Shown one piece after another: positions 1 to 8,796 of a DNA stretch of 64,000 nt. The notes below the pieces were generated by a model. It was not told the origin of the DNA and did no database searches. It was given only the letters and a program-made list of their open reading frames with translations. The stretch spans positions 124,001 through 188,000 of the forward strand of contig NZ_JBOITO010000030.1 in NCBI RefSeq assembly GCF_050717635.1, given 5' to 3'. Source of the stretch: Clostridium_AD sp050717635 (GTDB lineage Bacteria > Bacillota > Clostridia > Clostridiales > Clostridiaceae). Position 1 is the first letter of the stretch; every line of letters begins with the position of its first letter. Position numbers and translations under genes: made by a program.

Positions 1-730
1 CATCTGCCAAAACTGGTATATATATATTATCCGTAACAAATTTTAATCCATCTATATCATGTGCTGAAACTGGTTGTTCTACAAACTCTATTTGTAGCCC
101 TGCATCTTCCATTTTTCTTAATATATTTACAGCTTCCTTTGGCTTCCAGCCTTGATTTGCATCGATTCTAAGATTAACATTATAACCTATAGCTTTCCTT
201 ATAGCTTTCATTCTTTCCATATCGCGCACAGAATCTTTCCCAACTTTTATTTTAAGAGTATTATATCCTCTATTTATAGCATCTAAACTATCCTTCGCCA
301 TTTCTTCAGGATCATTTACACTTATAGTTATATCTGTTACTATTTCTTTCCTATATCCGCCTAATAACTTGTATAAAGGCGCTCCATATAACTGTCCATA
401 TAAATCATATAGTGCCATATCCACTGCCGCTTTAGCACTAGTGTTTTTTATAATACAGCTTTCAAGCTTCAACATTATTTCTTCAAAATTCTCTATTTTA
501 AGTCCTACCATACTCTTCTTTATATGATCTTCTATAGCTCCAATTATTGCTCCTGCGGTATCACCTGTTATTACTCCCGTAGGTGGTGCTTCTCCAAACC
601 CTATATTCCCAGTATCAGTATGAACTTCTACTATAATATCCTCTACGCTTGTAACAGTTCTTACAGCAGTTTTAAATGGTGTTCTAAGGGGGACAGATAT
701 TCGTCCTATTTTTATATCAATTATTTTCAT
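1..730 (-). CDS. L-Ala-D/L-Glu (dipeptide) epimerase, C-terminus outside window
   Basis: Enolase-superfamily dipeptide epimerase, which interconverts L-Ala-D-Glu and L-Ala-L-Glu during recycling of peptidoglycan peptides in the cytoplasm. The reading starts at ATG 730 behind an AAGGAGG site and runs off the left edge after about 243 codons. Visible are the N-terminal capping domain (MKIIDIKIGRISVPLRTPF), the loop GFGEAPPTGVITG, the K-x-K catalytic pair in TLKIKVGKD and the metal-ligand stretch LRIDANQGW followed by FVEQPV. The family is about 350 residues, so roughly a third is missing. It lies 230 bp downstream of the DUF819 permease gene on the same strand. Family is secure; the exact dipeptide specificity is inferred. 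Confidence 0.88.
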   Translation of the reverse strand, partial: MKIIDIKIGRISVPLRTPFKTAVRTVTSVEDIIVEVHTDTGNIGFGEAPPTGVITGDTAGAIIGAIEDHIKKSMVGLKIENFEEIMLKLESCIIKNTSAKAAVDMALYDLYGQLYGAPLYKLLGGYRKEIVTDITISVNDPEEMAKDSLDAINRGYNTLKIKVGKDSVRDMERMKAIRKAIGYNVNLRIDANQGWKPKEAVNILRKMEDAGLQIEFVEQPVSAHDIDGLKFVTDNIYIPVLAD

Positions 731-960
731 GTTAATTCCTCCTTAATTTCTATAATAAAAACCCAGAAAAAGCATAACCAAAGGTTTGCCACTACTTGGT
801 TTTATTCACTTTTAAATAGGTATAATCCCATTCACTTTGAACAAAGCACTAAATTTTAAAAAAATCTTAATTATATTTCATTGTATTTTTTTACACCATC
901 TTTATAAGCAACTATAATAGCCCTTTGAGATAAACCATGATTATTTTAGTCATACATATA

Positions 961-2121
961 TCACATAAGAGAAAGTATTTTAGCTACCACAAGTGCTGCT
1001 CCTGTTCCTACAATATACCCCATAAGCGCCATCAAAATCCCTATAGGCACTAGTGCTTCACTGTATGCAGCAGCTAATATTGGTGCTGAAGCAACTCCTC
1101 CTATATTTGCTAGACTTGCAACTCCAATAGTAAATAAGTCTAGTTTAAATATTTTAGCAGATATCACAGAAATTATAAAGTGTACTCCAAGTATACAGAA
1201 TCCTGATACTATATAAATAGGCGCCTGTGTAAGTTCTGCAAAATTTGCTCTAGACGCTATAAGCGCCACTATTAAGTAAAGCATAATATTGGAAAGTTGC
1301 GTAGAGCCAGGTATTTTTGCAACTGGCGTCATAGCGAGTAGTATTCCAACTAAGGTAGCTATAAGAATCGTCCATGTAGTTCCTGTTAAAAATACTGTTT
1401 GTGGAAGCATAGCACCAAAATATTGAGCCATTGCAGAAACAAATAAACTTAACCCAAGTAATATTATTAAATCTGCAAATTCTATTTCTTTTCTCATATT
1501 CTCTTGTGCTGCATTTAATTTTTCCCCAATTTCATCAATTACTCTTGTATCTGATTTTGTCCATTTGTTAAATTTAGGAGCAAACGAAACTAACCATAGC
1601 AATAACATTACCCATATAGAGTAATTAACAGAATCCATAAGTAGGGCATACCCAAGTCTTGAATCAGGTATATTCAGTGCACCTTGCACAGCTACCATAT
1701 TTCCAGTTCCACCTATCCAGCTTCCTGCAAGTGCTGCAAAGGATTTCCATGTATCTGCCTCATAAAACCTTTTAAAAATACCATAAGTTACCACAAAACC
1801 TAACATTATACTTATAGTTGATACAAAATAACCTATTAACATTTTAGGTCCTAATTTTAATATTTTCCTCATATCACATCTTAAAAGCATTAAAAATATC
1901 ATTGCAGGTAGTAAATTACCCTTTAACCCTTTGTAAACTACAGTTATTGAATCTGTTTTTTGCCACATGCCAAAAGTTGAAAGTAGCATTGCTGCAAAAT
2001 ATAATAGTACAATAGCAGGGATATAGTTGAAAATTTTTGATTTTGATTTTTTTTCTGCAAGTACAATCATACCTGCAAAGAATAGAAGAAATGCTACATA
2101 AGTAAATCCATTAGTTATCAT
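961..2121 (-). CDS. DUF819 family integral membrane protein (YjcL-like)
   Basis: A 386-residue polytopic membrane protein of the DUF819/YjcL family, with about ten to eleven hydrophobic segments and a cytoplasmic-looking charged stretch near residues 185-215. The Gly-rich segment GSWIGGTGNMVAVQ and the C-terminal SLANIGGVASAPILAAAYS are typical of this family. It begins at ATG 2121 after GGGGAGGAAACAA. The function is unknown; in several Firmicutes this family sits beside dipeptide epimerase genes, as here, so import of a cell-wall dipeptide or of its products is a reasonable but unproven guess. Confidence 0.85.
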   Translation of the reverse strand: MITNGFTYVAFLLFFAGMIVLAEKKSKSKIFNYIPAIVLLYFAAMLLSTFGMWQKTDSITVVYKGLKGNLLPAMIFLMLLRCDMRKILKLGPKMLIGYFVSTISIMLGFVVTYGIFKRFYEADTWKSFAALAGSWIGGTGNMVAVQGALNIPDSRLGYALLMDSVNYSIWVMLLLWLVSFAPKFNKWTKSDTRVIDEIGEKLNAAQENMRKEIEFADLIILLGLSLFVSAMAQYFGAMLPQTVFLTGTTWTILIATLVGILLAMTPVAKIPGSTQLSNIMLYLIVALIASRANFAELTQAPIYIVSGFCILGVHFIISVISAKIFKLDLFTIGVASLANIGGVASAPILAAAYSEALVPIGILMALMGYIVGTGAALVVAKILSLM

Positions 2122-2320
2122 TTGTTTCCTCCCCGTATAATTTAGTCCATGTAATGTTTTACACGTCTAGTATAGTTTTCTTGTTTAATTCAAATATTAT
2201 TCCTCCTTAAGTTAAATTATATTTTCATCCAATGTCGTAAAATCGCCCTTAAATTTCAAAATAAATTAAAGTTTTTTTCATTTGTTCATAAATATAGATA
2301 TCTTAAAAAAGAACAAATAA

Positions 2321-2353
2321 AACTAAAAAGCCCAACCCTTTCAAAGGTTGAGC
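2321..2353 (-). terminator. Rho-independent terminator of gdhA
   Basis: On the minus strand an 8-bp stem (GCTCAACC with GGTTGGGC, one G-T pair) around a short loop is followed by TTTTTAGTTTT. It lies about 50 bp past the gdhA stop. Confidence 0.85.
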
Positions 2354-2404
2354 AATTGTAAATCATCATCTGTGATGCTGCAATATTAACAAAGCTATTA
2401 AAAT

Positions 2405-3742
2405 TTACTGAGCTATTCCTTCTGAATACATAGCATCTGCTACTTTAATGAATCCAGCAATATTGGCTCCAGCAACCAAATTACCTTCAAATCCATATTC
2501 TTTTGCTGCATTACTTACCTTTTCGTAAATATCTACCATTATAGTCTTCAACTCAGCATCTACTTGTTCAAATGTCCATGGGTATCTCATGCTATTTTGT
2601 GACATTTCAAGAGCTGAGGTAGCAACTCCCCCTGCATTTGCTGCTTTAGCAGGTCCAAAAATAATTTTGCTCTTTAAGAATACCTCTATTGCTTCAGGAG
2701 TTGAAGGCATATTTGCACCTTCTCCAACTACAATACATCCATTTGCAACAAGAGTTTTCGCTGATAATTCATCTATTTCATTCTGAGTAGCACAAGGAAG
2801 TGCAATATCACAATTTATTGTCCAAATTCCAGAACAACCTTCATGATATTCTGCTTGTGGATGATATTTAACATATTCGCTTATTCTTTCTCTATTAACT
2901 TCTTTAATTTTCTTAACTGTATCCAAATTAATTCCAGTTGCATCATATATATATCCATTAGAATCACTTAATGCAACTACATTTGCTCCTAACTGTATAG
3001 CTTTTTCAGCTCCGTATATTGCAACATTTCCTGAACCAGAAATTACAGCTATTTTATTTTTAAAAGAATTTCCAGTAGCTTTAAGGATTTCTTCAACAAA
3101 ATAACACAGTCCATATCCAGTTGCTTCTGTTCTCGCAAGACTTCCGCCATAAGTTAATCCTTTTCCTGTTAATACCCCTGTAAATTCATTTGTAAGTCTT
3201 GTATATTGGCCAAACAAAAAACCAATCTCCCTACCACCAACACCAATATCACCAGCTGGCACATCAATATCTGCTCCAATGTACTTTGAAAGTTCAGTCA
3301 TAAAGCTTTGACAAAATCTCATTACTTCTTTATATGATTTACCTTTGGGATTAAAATCACTTCCCCCCTTAGAACCGCCAATTGGTAGCCCTGTTAGTGA
3401 GTTTTTTAATGTTTGCTCAAAACCAAGGAATTTAATAATACCAAGATTAACTGAAGGGTGAAACCTTAATCCTCCCTTATAAGGTCCAATAGCACCATTA
3501 AATTGGACACGGTACCCTTTATTTACCTTTACAACTCCCTTGTCATCTATCCATGGCACTCTAAACATAATTTGTCGTTCAGGTTCTACTATCATATCAA
3601 ATATTCCAGCCGCCACCCACTCAGGATATTTTTCAGCTACAGGTTCCAAGGATTCTAGTATTTCTTTTACAGCCTGATGAAATTCTGGTTCATTGGGATT
3701 TTTAACAATTACTTGTTGTACTAAACTTGATAATAAACTCAT
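2405..3742 (-). CDS. gdhA: NADP-type glutamate dehydrogenase
   Basis: Converts 2-oxoglutarate and ammonia to glutamate (reversible). At 445 residues it has the length of the hexameric class I enzyme. The dehydrogenase domain shows GGLRFHPSVN, the catalytic region LPIGGSKGGSDFNPKGK and VPAGDIGVGGREIGFLFG; the C-terminal Rossmann domain has VISGSGNVAIYGAEKA. Start at ATG 3742 after a GGGGG ribosome-binding site. It appears monocistronic: it ends in a strong terminator and has a 383-bp upstream region containing two inverted repeats. NADP preference is inferred from similarity to biosynthetic-type enzymes. Confidence 0.95.
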   Translation of the reverse strand: MSLLSSLVQQVIVKNPNEPEFHQAVKEILESLEPVAEKYPEWVAAGIFDMIVEPERQIMFRVPWIDDKGVVKVNKGYRVQFNGAIGPYKGGLRFHPSVNLGIIKFLGFEQTLKNSLTGLPIGGSKGGSDFNPKGKSYKEVMRFCQSFMTELSKYIGADIDVPAGDIGVGGREIGFLFGQYTRLTNEFTGVLTGKGLTYGGSLARTEATGYGLCYFVEEILKATGNSFKNKIAVISGSGNVAIYGAEKAIQLGANVVALSDSNGYIYDATGINLDTVKKIKEVNRERISEYVKYHPQAEYHEGCSGIWTINCDIALPCATQNEIDELSAKTLVANGCIVVGEGANMPSTPEAIEVFLKSKIIFGPAKAANAGGVATSALEMSQNSMRYPWTFEQVDAELKTIMVDIYEKVSNAAKEYGFEGNLVAGANIAGFIKVADAMYSEGIAQ

Positions 3743-4125
3743 TTTGACATCCCCCTATTTTGTTAATTAACTAAAAATTGAATTTAATATTTTATAGTTA
3801 CGTCATAAATCAATATATTTTATTGTGAATCATCTTTGTTACATATATATGTTACCTTTCATATTGTAACATATCAAGATGTGACCCACTTGTAAAGTGG
3901 CATAAATGGCTTAATTCATCTTTCTATATAAGAAATTATACCATATACAAATAATTATACCACTTTTTGTTTTTTTATCTTAGTGATAGATAATTAAAAT
4001 CAACTGTCACATTAAGTTAACCTATGGTTTAATAGCCCTAACTCACATAAGACACAAATACCTTTGGTAAATTATATTTGACATTTACAAGTTTAAATTT
4101 ACCATAAAATTCATTTTATCAAAAT
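3743..4125. other. 383-bp intergenic region upstream of gdhA
   Basis: Very AT-rich and without a convincing ORF. It holds two inverted repeats, described separately (3847-3874 and 3886-3900), that lie about 100-160 bp upstream of gdhA and may be part of its leader or operator. No riboswitch fold was recognised. Confidence 0.5.
3847..3874. promoter_or_regulatory. 9-bp inverted repeat upstream of gdhA
   Basis: Perfect arms ATATGTTAC and GTAACATAT separated by 10 bases, about 105 bp upstream of the gdhA start. It could be a dimeric repressor site or a leader hairpin. A shorter 6-bp hairpin (CCACTT, GTA, AAGTGG; 3886-3900) follows directly. Function inferred only from symmetry. Confidence 0.35.
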
Positions 4126-4395
4126 CTATTTTATATAAGCATCTGTTACTTTAGTTACATAATCATCCATTCCACCATTTGATATAACTATTATAGACTG
4201 ATTCCTATCTCCAGGAATCTTAACACAAAATTCCTCTACTCCATTTTTCTCCGATCCTACGTATTTTTCCACTTCTACTTCACTTCTATAAGCAATTCCA
4301 TAATCCTCAAGTATTCCTGCAATTCTATTTTCTACTTTTCCTGTAGGGCATTCAAGCTCTTTAATTCTTTCAATTGCATCTTCTATATATGGCAT
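4126..4395 (-). CDS. Small hypothetical protein (89 aa)
   Basis: Not recognised. The protein is soluble, acidic and has no signal peptide or membrane segment; it opens with MPYIEDAIERIKELECPTG and looks like a small alpha/beta fold with strands around residues 34-66 (VEVEKYV, FCVKIPG, SIIVISNGG). Start at ATG 4395 preceded by TAGGAGAGAG, a good ribosome-binding site. It stands alone between gdhA and the ABC exporter operon, with its own upstream region, so it is probably monocistronic. Confidence 0.6.
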   Translation of the reverse strand: MPYIEDAIERIKELECPTGKVENRIAGILEDYGIAYRSEVEVEKYVGSEKNGVEEFCVKIPGDRNQSIIVISNGGMDDYVTKVTDAYIK

Positions 4396-4489
4396 AAAAC
4401 TCTCTCCTAACTAAATTTATTTTAATGTTTATTATACCCTGATATTTATCTTTAATTCTAAACTACATTTATACTTTTTATTATAAAAA

Positions 4490-4522
4490 CAAAAAAAATC
4501 AGAGACAACTTCGCCTCTGATT
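4490..4522 (-). terminator. Terminator of the TetR-ABC operon
   Basis: Minus-strand stem AATCAGAG/CTCTGATT with a 10-base loop, followed by a run of eight T. About 55 bp past the exporter stop codon. Confidence 0.88.
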
Positions 4523-4576
4523 CCCTAAATTATATAAATCTTTTTATTATTTCCCGCAAGTGTGAATTATTGTTTA

Positions 4577-6916
4577 CTATTCGGACCTTAATGCTTCAAC
4601 AGGGTCTTTCTTTGCTGCCATCTTTGCAGGGATGCTGCCACCAATAACCGTAAGCACAAGACTAATTAAAATTAATGCTACGGCATGAAGCGGATTAAGT
4701 TGTGCTACGTTTTTCAAATCCGTGCTGTTTTTTATAATGACGTTTATAGGAAATACTAGTAGCCTTGCAATTACAATACCAAGTGTACCGGAACACACTC
4801 CTATAATAAAGGTCTCAGCATTAAACACACGTGTAATATCTTTCTTGCGAGCACCTAATGCTCTCAGTACTCCAATCTCCTTAGTTCTTTCCAATACGGA
4901 AATATAGGTGATAATACCCACCATTATAAGAGATACAATCAGAGAAATGGCTGCAAATGCAACGAGCACCAATGTGATGGCATCCATAATGCCTCCAGAC
5001 ATTTCGGTAACCGTACCAGCTAAATCTGTATATACTACTTTGTCTGTTTTAGATTTGCCCTTATTAAAATCATCCAAGCCAGCAACAATAGTATTTTTCG
5101 CTTCAAAATCTGTGGGATATATGGAAATCATAAAAGGAGTAGTAGTAGCACCCAAAGCTGACATAATGGTATCTTTTGAAGACATCCCAGTGGGACTTGT
5201 TGGATCAATAGCTGTATCAAGTGGCTGCCCTGTTAACACGTTGAACTTACTGTTTTTTTGTTTTAATACTATATCAGAATTAACAGAATCTCTCAAAATA
5301 TATTCAGCTAATTCATCAGAATATACAAAGCCTACTGGAAGAAGAGAAATTTTCACGTCCTCTTTGGCTCTTATAATACCTACAACGTTTAGTTTGATTG
5401 CTCTTTTATTATTATACATAGAAATAAAGTTGGTTGGGTTTCCATTAATGGTATATAAGTTACCGCTTGCTTTGTAAAAATCATTATTAAGAACAGCTCT
5501 AAATTCATTTCCAATAATATCATCAAAATCAATGCTATCAGCTTCTTGATTCAGTCCAAATGTTTCTAAAATAGTATCTTCTACGCCGTTTTTGTTATTT
5601 ACAATCAGAACAATATCATTCATAGCTTTAGGATAGGAACCAGCCAACACATTGTAGTTTTGTTCTAGGTAACCCAGTCTATTCTTATCCAAGGATTTTG
5701 GATAGGATACAAAGCTCATTGGATTAGTGTTCACCTTAGTTGCTGTATCATTGTGTAATCGTAGCAAGTTTATATTAAGCATTCTTGTATAAGAAAGTCC
5801 TGATACCAGCGTGGAATCAATATCCTCTATATACTTAATGTATTTATCAGTAAATATATTTCTATGCATCACTTTTTCTGTCATAGGTTCAACTGGATAT
5901 ATCACCTTATCCTTAGGGTAGGCACTCTCATCAGTAGATATTCCAAGCATGGTATTTCGCTGTTCCTTTAACATTTGTGGATCTATCTCTGCAGTGGTCT
6001 GAGAAATCATAATGGGAAAAGTAGAAAGAGTACCGGATTCAAATTTATTAATTTGTTTGTCAAAACCGTTGGACAGGGATAAAATGAGAGCAATACCGAT
6101 TATGCCAATACTAGATGCAAACGCTGTCAGAAGTGTTCTTCCTTTTTTGGTTTTAATATTAGTACCAGACAACTTCAAAGCCGTTACAAAGTTCATTTTG
6201 GTCTTCTTTAGTTTGTACTCTGAATTGATCTCTTTATCAGGTAATGGATTAGAGTCGGACTCTACTTCCCCATCTTTAAATTCAACAATTCTATCGGCAT
6301 AAGCGTGTGCTAGTTTAGGATTATGAGTAACCATGATAACCAATTTATCTTTAGCAATCTCCTTAATTAAATCCATAATTTGCACGCTAGTTACAGTATC
6401 CAAAGCGCCAGTGGGTTCATCTGCAAGAATAATATCAGGATCATTTGCTAATGCCCGGGCTATAGCAACACGCTGCATTTGGCCGCCCGAAAGCTGATTA
6501 GGTTTTTTATGAATATGTTCTATTAGCCCGACCCTTTCAAGAACTTCCCGGGCTTTTTTTCTTTTCACATCAGAAGGAACACCGCTAAGGGTCATCCCCA
6601 TTTCTACATTATCCATAATGCTCAAATGAGTAATTAAGTTATAGCTCTGAAAAATGAATCCAACGCTGTTGTTACGGTAAGCATCCCAATCCTCATCCTT
6701 AAACTCTTTAGTGGATTTTCCATTAATAATTAAATCACCGTCGTCATAATGATCAAGTCCTCCAATAACATTAAGGCAAGTAGTTTTACCAGAACCACTG
6801 ACCCCTAGAATTGCTACAAATTCATTTTTCCTGAAATTTAAATTGATTCCATTTAAGGCTACTTGTGTAAACTCACCCGTGGTATAACTCTTTTTAATGT
6901 CTTTTAACGTTAGCAT
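4577..6916 (-). CDS. ABC exporter, fused ATPase-permease (MacB/FtsX type)
   Basis: A 779-residue fusion of an ABC ATPase and an FtsX-like permease. Residues 1-230 carry Walker A GVSGSGKTT (about 38-46), signature LSGGQ (about 142) and Walker B IILADEPTG. One membrane helix near 255-280 is followed by a large extracytoplasmic domain (about 285-640) and three C-terminal helices. MacB-type machines move peptides, antibiotics or envelope lipids by mechanotransmission rather than by a classical channel. The ATG at 6916 overlaps the TAA stop of the upstream TetR gene by one base (TAATG), so the two are translationally coupled, and the repressor very likely controls the pump. Substrate unknown. Confidence 0.9.
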   Translation of the reverse strand: MLTLKDIKKSYTTGEFTQVALNGINLNFRKNEFVAILGVSGSGKTTCLNVIGGLDHYDDGDLIINGKSTKEFKDEDWDAYRNNSVGFIFQSYNLITHLSIMDNVEMGMTLSGVPSDVKRKKAREVLERVGLIEHIHKKPNQLSGGQMQRVAIARALANDPDIILADEPTGALDTVTSVQIMDLIKEIAKDKLVIMVTHNPKLAHAYADRIVEFKDGEVESDSNPLPDKEINSEYKLKKTKMNFVTALKLSGTNIKTKKGRTLLTAFASSIGIIGIALILSLSNGFDKQINKFESGTLSTFPIMISQTTAEIDPQMLKEQRNTMLGISTDESAYPKDKVIYPVEPMTEKVMHRNIFTDKYIKYIEDIDSTLVSGLSYTRMLNINLLRLHNDTATKVNTNPMSFVSYPKSLDKNRLGYLEQNYNVLAGSYPKAMNDIVLIVNNKNGVEDTILETFGLNQEADSIDFDDIIGNEFRAVLNNDFYKASGNLYTINGNPTNFISMYNNKRAIKLNVVGIIRAKEDVKISLLPVGFVYSDELAEYILRDSVNSDIVLKQKNSKFNVLTGQPLDTAIDPTSPTGMSSKDTIMSALGATTTPFMISIYPTDFEAKNTIVAGLDDFNKGKSKTDKVVYTDLAGTVTEMSGGIMDAITLVLVAFAAISLIVSLIMVGIITYISVLERTKEIGVLRALGARKKDITRVFNAETFIIGVCSGTLGIVIARLLVFPINVIIKNSTDLKNVAQLNPLHAVALILISLVLTVIGGSIPAKMAAKKDPVEALRSE

Positions 6917-7533
6917 TATAAACTCTCCTTTAGCATTCCACGTTGCAGAATGGTTATTTTATTTTTATATTCTTTTATAATCTCGTCTTTTTCCTCAATG
7001 TGCAAGAATATATCCATTGTTGCCTTTTGAGTAACGGCTATTAATATATCTATAGTATCGTATATATCATTTATACTTTGCAAATTCAAGCTTTTAGTGT
7101 CCACATACTGCTTAAACCAATCAAAATAATCCTTTCTTTTACTGCGGTTTTCAAATTGCAATAAAATTTCATTCTGAGCCGTTTGATTAGAAAAAATATT
7201 CATGCAAAAGGCAATGTTTTCTTTTGCTGTTCCAAATTTAGCTGTGAATTCTAAAACTTCATTAAAAACTGCAAATATATTCCCTTTATTTTGGTTAATG
7301 CTTTCTTTAATAGTAAACATTAGCTCATCATGATAAGTAGATAAAACACAGCTCATCGTGTCCTTTTTATCTTCAAAATACATGTAAAAGCTACCTCTTG
7401 AAATATCAGCATCTTGCACAATCTTATTAATGGATACTTTCTCATAAGGCACTCTAGCAAACTCATTTTTAATTGCCTCAATTATCTTATTCTTTTTTTT
7501 CACAGATAAATTGGAAAAAGTCTCCGTTGGCAA
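6916..7533 (-). CDS. TetR/AcrR family transcriptional repressor
   Basis: A 205-residue TetR-type regulator: N-terminal helix-turn-helix (IVQDADISRGSFYMYFEDKKD, split here as IVQDADIS plus RGSFYMYF) and a divergent ligand-binding domain. I place the start at TTG 7533 because AAAAGGAG lies 8 bases in front of it; the longer ORF reaching 7671 would begin inside the terminator hairpin of the preceding gene and would read through the operators. It is the first gene of an operon with the ABC exporter and is expected to repress it until a substrate binds. Its own promoter overlaps three copies of a TGACA/TGTCA palindrome. Confidence 0.9.
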   Translation of the reverse strand: MPTETFSNLSVKKKNKIIEAIKNEFARVPYEKVSINKIVQDADISRGSFYMYFEDKKDTMSCVLSTYHDELMFTIKESINQNKGNIFAVFNEVLEFTAKFGTAKENIAFCMNIFSNQTAQNEILLQFENRSKRKDYFDWFKQYVDTKSLNLQSINDIYDTIDILIAVTQKATMDIFLHIEEKDEIIKEYKNKITILQRGMLKESL

Positions 7534-7555
7534 ATTAATCACTCCTTTTTTCATA

Positions 7556-7612
7556 TGACAACGTGTCACATGACAACCTGTCATAATTATAAATGACATC
7601 TTATCATGTGTC
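7556..7612 (-). promoter_or_regulatory. Triple palindromic operator of the TetR-ABC operon
   Basis: Two copies of TGACA-ACS-TGTCA (7556-7568 and 7571-7583) lie 15 bp apart in direct orientation and a third, wider pair (TGACA 7594-7598, TGTCA 7608-7612) sits upstream. The wide pair covers the promoter -35 and spacer, the two close pairs cover the transcription start and leader. The arrangement fits autorepression by the TetR protein encoded immediately downstream. Confidence 0.75.
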
Positions 7613-7614
7613 AA
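7586..7614 (-). promoter_or_regulatory. Consensus sigma-A promoter of the TetR-ABC operon
   Basis: Minus strand: TTGACA (7614-7609), exactly 17 bases, then TATAAT (7591-7586). Both hexamers match the consensus perfectly; the predicted start is near 7578, about 45 bases before the TTG codon. Such a strong promoter would be expected to need tight repression, which the overlapping palindromes supply. Confidence 0.85.
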
Positions 7615-7636
7615 ATAATACATATACTGAATAAAA

Positions 7637-7684
7637 TATAAAAAAGACAAGGATACCTGTGGTACTTTCACAGAGTATCCTTGT
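7637..7684 (-). terminator. Terminator of the L,D-transpeptidase gene
   Basis: Long hairpin with outer stem ACAAGGATAC/GTATCCTTGT and inner TGTG/CACA pairs, followed on the minus strand by CTTTTTTATATTTT. It separates the transpeptidase gene from the TetR operon. Confidence 0.88.
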
Positions 7685-7737
7685 TTATTTTAATCAGTAT
7701 CAAATATTCTGTTTTCCATATGTTACAGTTACGATTC

Positions 7738-8586
7738 TTAGTTGCTCCAAATAGCAGTTCTAGCAGGAATATTATAATATATAAACTTAGCATTGTCTAA
7801 AGATAACCTTACACACCCATGAGATACTGGAACTCCAAGAGTGTTATCTACAATATGATTACCTTTATTATCATATAGTACGCTATGAAATAAATAACTG
7901 CCTCTTATTTGTGTATAGTATTTACACCTAGCTCCACCATCTGCTATAAAGTAGCTGCCTTTACTTCCTACAGTAAAATCACCTTTAATTGTAGGAGTAC
8001 TTGCCTTTCCACTAGAACATATCATAGATTTAATAAGATTCCATTTTTTATTAGAGCCTTTGAAGATGTTTACTCTTTGGTGAGATGTATCAATCCATAT
8101 AAAATAAGAAGTCGCGCTTGAAATGTTTTTACCGTTTATAAGTTTTTCTAACTCATTGTTTGATGGTGTAACCCTAGGTATAAGTGCTTTTTTCACTGGA
8201 GTTTTATACATAGTCCCTGGCGCTACCATCATCCCAAGTTTTTCAAGTGTTAACTTACCTACTACACCGTCTTTCAATATCTTATTTCTCATTTGAAAGT
8301 CCATAACTGCATAGTGTGTTAATCGTCCAAAATCGCCATCTACATTTAGTTTATAACCAAATTTATTAAGCTTTTGTTGTATTTCTTTCACTTTATTCCC
8401 CTTATCTCCTTTTTTAAAGTTTGTTATAACATTGGGTTGTTTTTGAGACAATATAACATTGTTCTTACATAATCCAGATTCAACAAGAGATAACTTTACA
8501 GGTTTACTATCTTTATTCGCTAAAGTACATCCAATTAAAACCATCATAAGTATAAAGAGAATAGATGATAAGTATCTTTTATTCAT
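7738..8586 (-). CDS. Lipoprotein L,D-transpeptidase with peptidoglycan-binding domain
   Basis: Makes or edits 3-3 peptide cross-links in peptidoglycan, outside the membrane. The 282-residue product has a lipoprotein signal peptide ending in the lipobox LIGC (Cys 20), one PG_binding_1 repeat at about 58-117 (GDKGNKVKEIQQKLNKFG) and a YkuD catalytic domain at about 155-281. The catalytic motif SHGCVRLS is intact with His 256 and Cys 258. Start at ATG 8586. It has its own terminator and appears monocistronic. YkuD family assignment is secure; whether it acts on vegetative wall or spore cortex cannot be told. Confidence 0.93.
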   Translation of the reverse strand: MNKRYLSSILFILMMVLIGCTLANKDSKPVKLSLVESGLCKNNVILSQKQPNVITNFKKGDKGNKVKEIQQKLNKFGYKLNVDGDFGRLTHYAVMDFQMRNKILKDGVVGKLTLEKLGMMVAPGTMYKTPVKKALIPRVTPSNNELEKLINGKNISSATSYFIWIDTSHQRVNIFKGSNKKWNLIKSMICSSGKASTPTIKGDFTVGSKGSYFIADGGARCKYYTQIRGSYLFHSVLYDNKGNHIVDNTLGVPVSHGCVRLSLDNAKFIYYNIPARTAIWSN

Positions 8587-8738
8587 ACTAATACCCCATT
8601 TACTTAGAAGTATGGAACTATTCCCTATCAGTATACTCTCTTGAAATTAAAGTGTTACTAAAAATTTCCATCTATTGCAAGTTGTATTGTTACTGTCTGT
8701 TACCTAATCCTTACAATTAAATACACTTACCCTCATAT

Positions 8739-8781
8739 TAAAAAGAATCCCTGCCAATACTTTTGATTAGTATTAGCACGG
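8739..8781 (-). terminator. Terminator of the metal importer operon
   Basis: Minus-strand hairpin with a 13-position stem (CCGTGCTAATACT against AGTATTGGCAGGG, one mismatch and one wobble) followed by ATTCTTTTT, 16 bp past the permease stop. Confidence 0.87.
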
Positions 8782-8796
8782 ATATAGTTTGTTATT

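Noticed and set aside
524..859. Plus-strand ORF of 111 codons at the left end
   Set aside because: It is antisense to the dipeptide epimerase, with a Cys-, Tyr- and Ser-rich composition unlike any real protein; the epimerase frame is clearly coding.
4722..6302. Plus-strand ORFs (61-189 codons) opposite the ABC exporter
   Set aside because: They lie entirely on the reverse of a gene with intact Walker and permease motifs and have no ribosome-binding site.
7533..7671. N-terminal extension of the TetR gene (46 residues)
   Set aside because: The extension begins inside the terminator hairpin of the preceding gene and reads through the promoter and operators; SD and TTG at 7533 give a normal TetR length.
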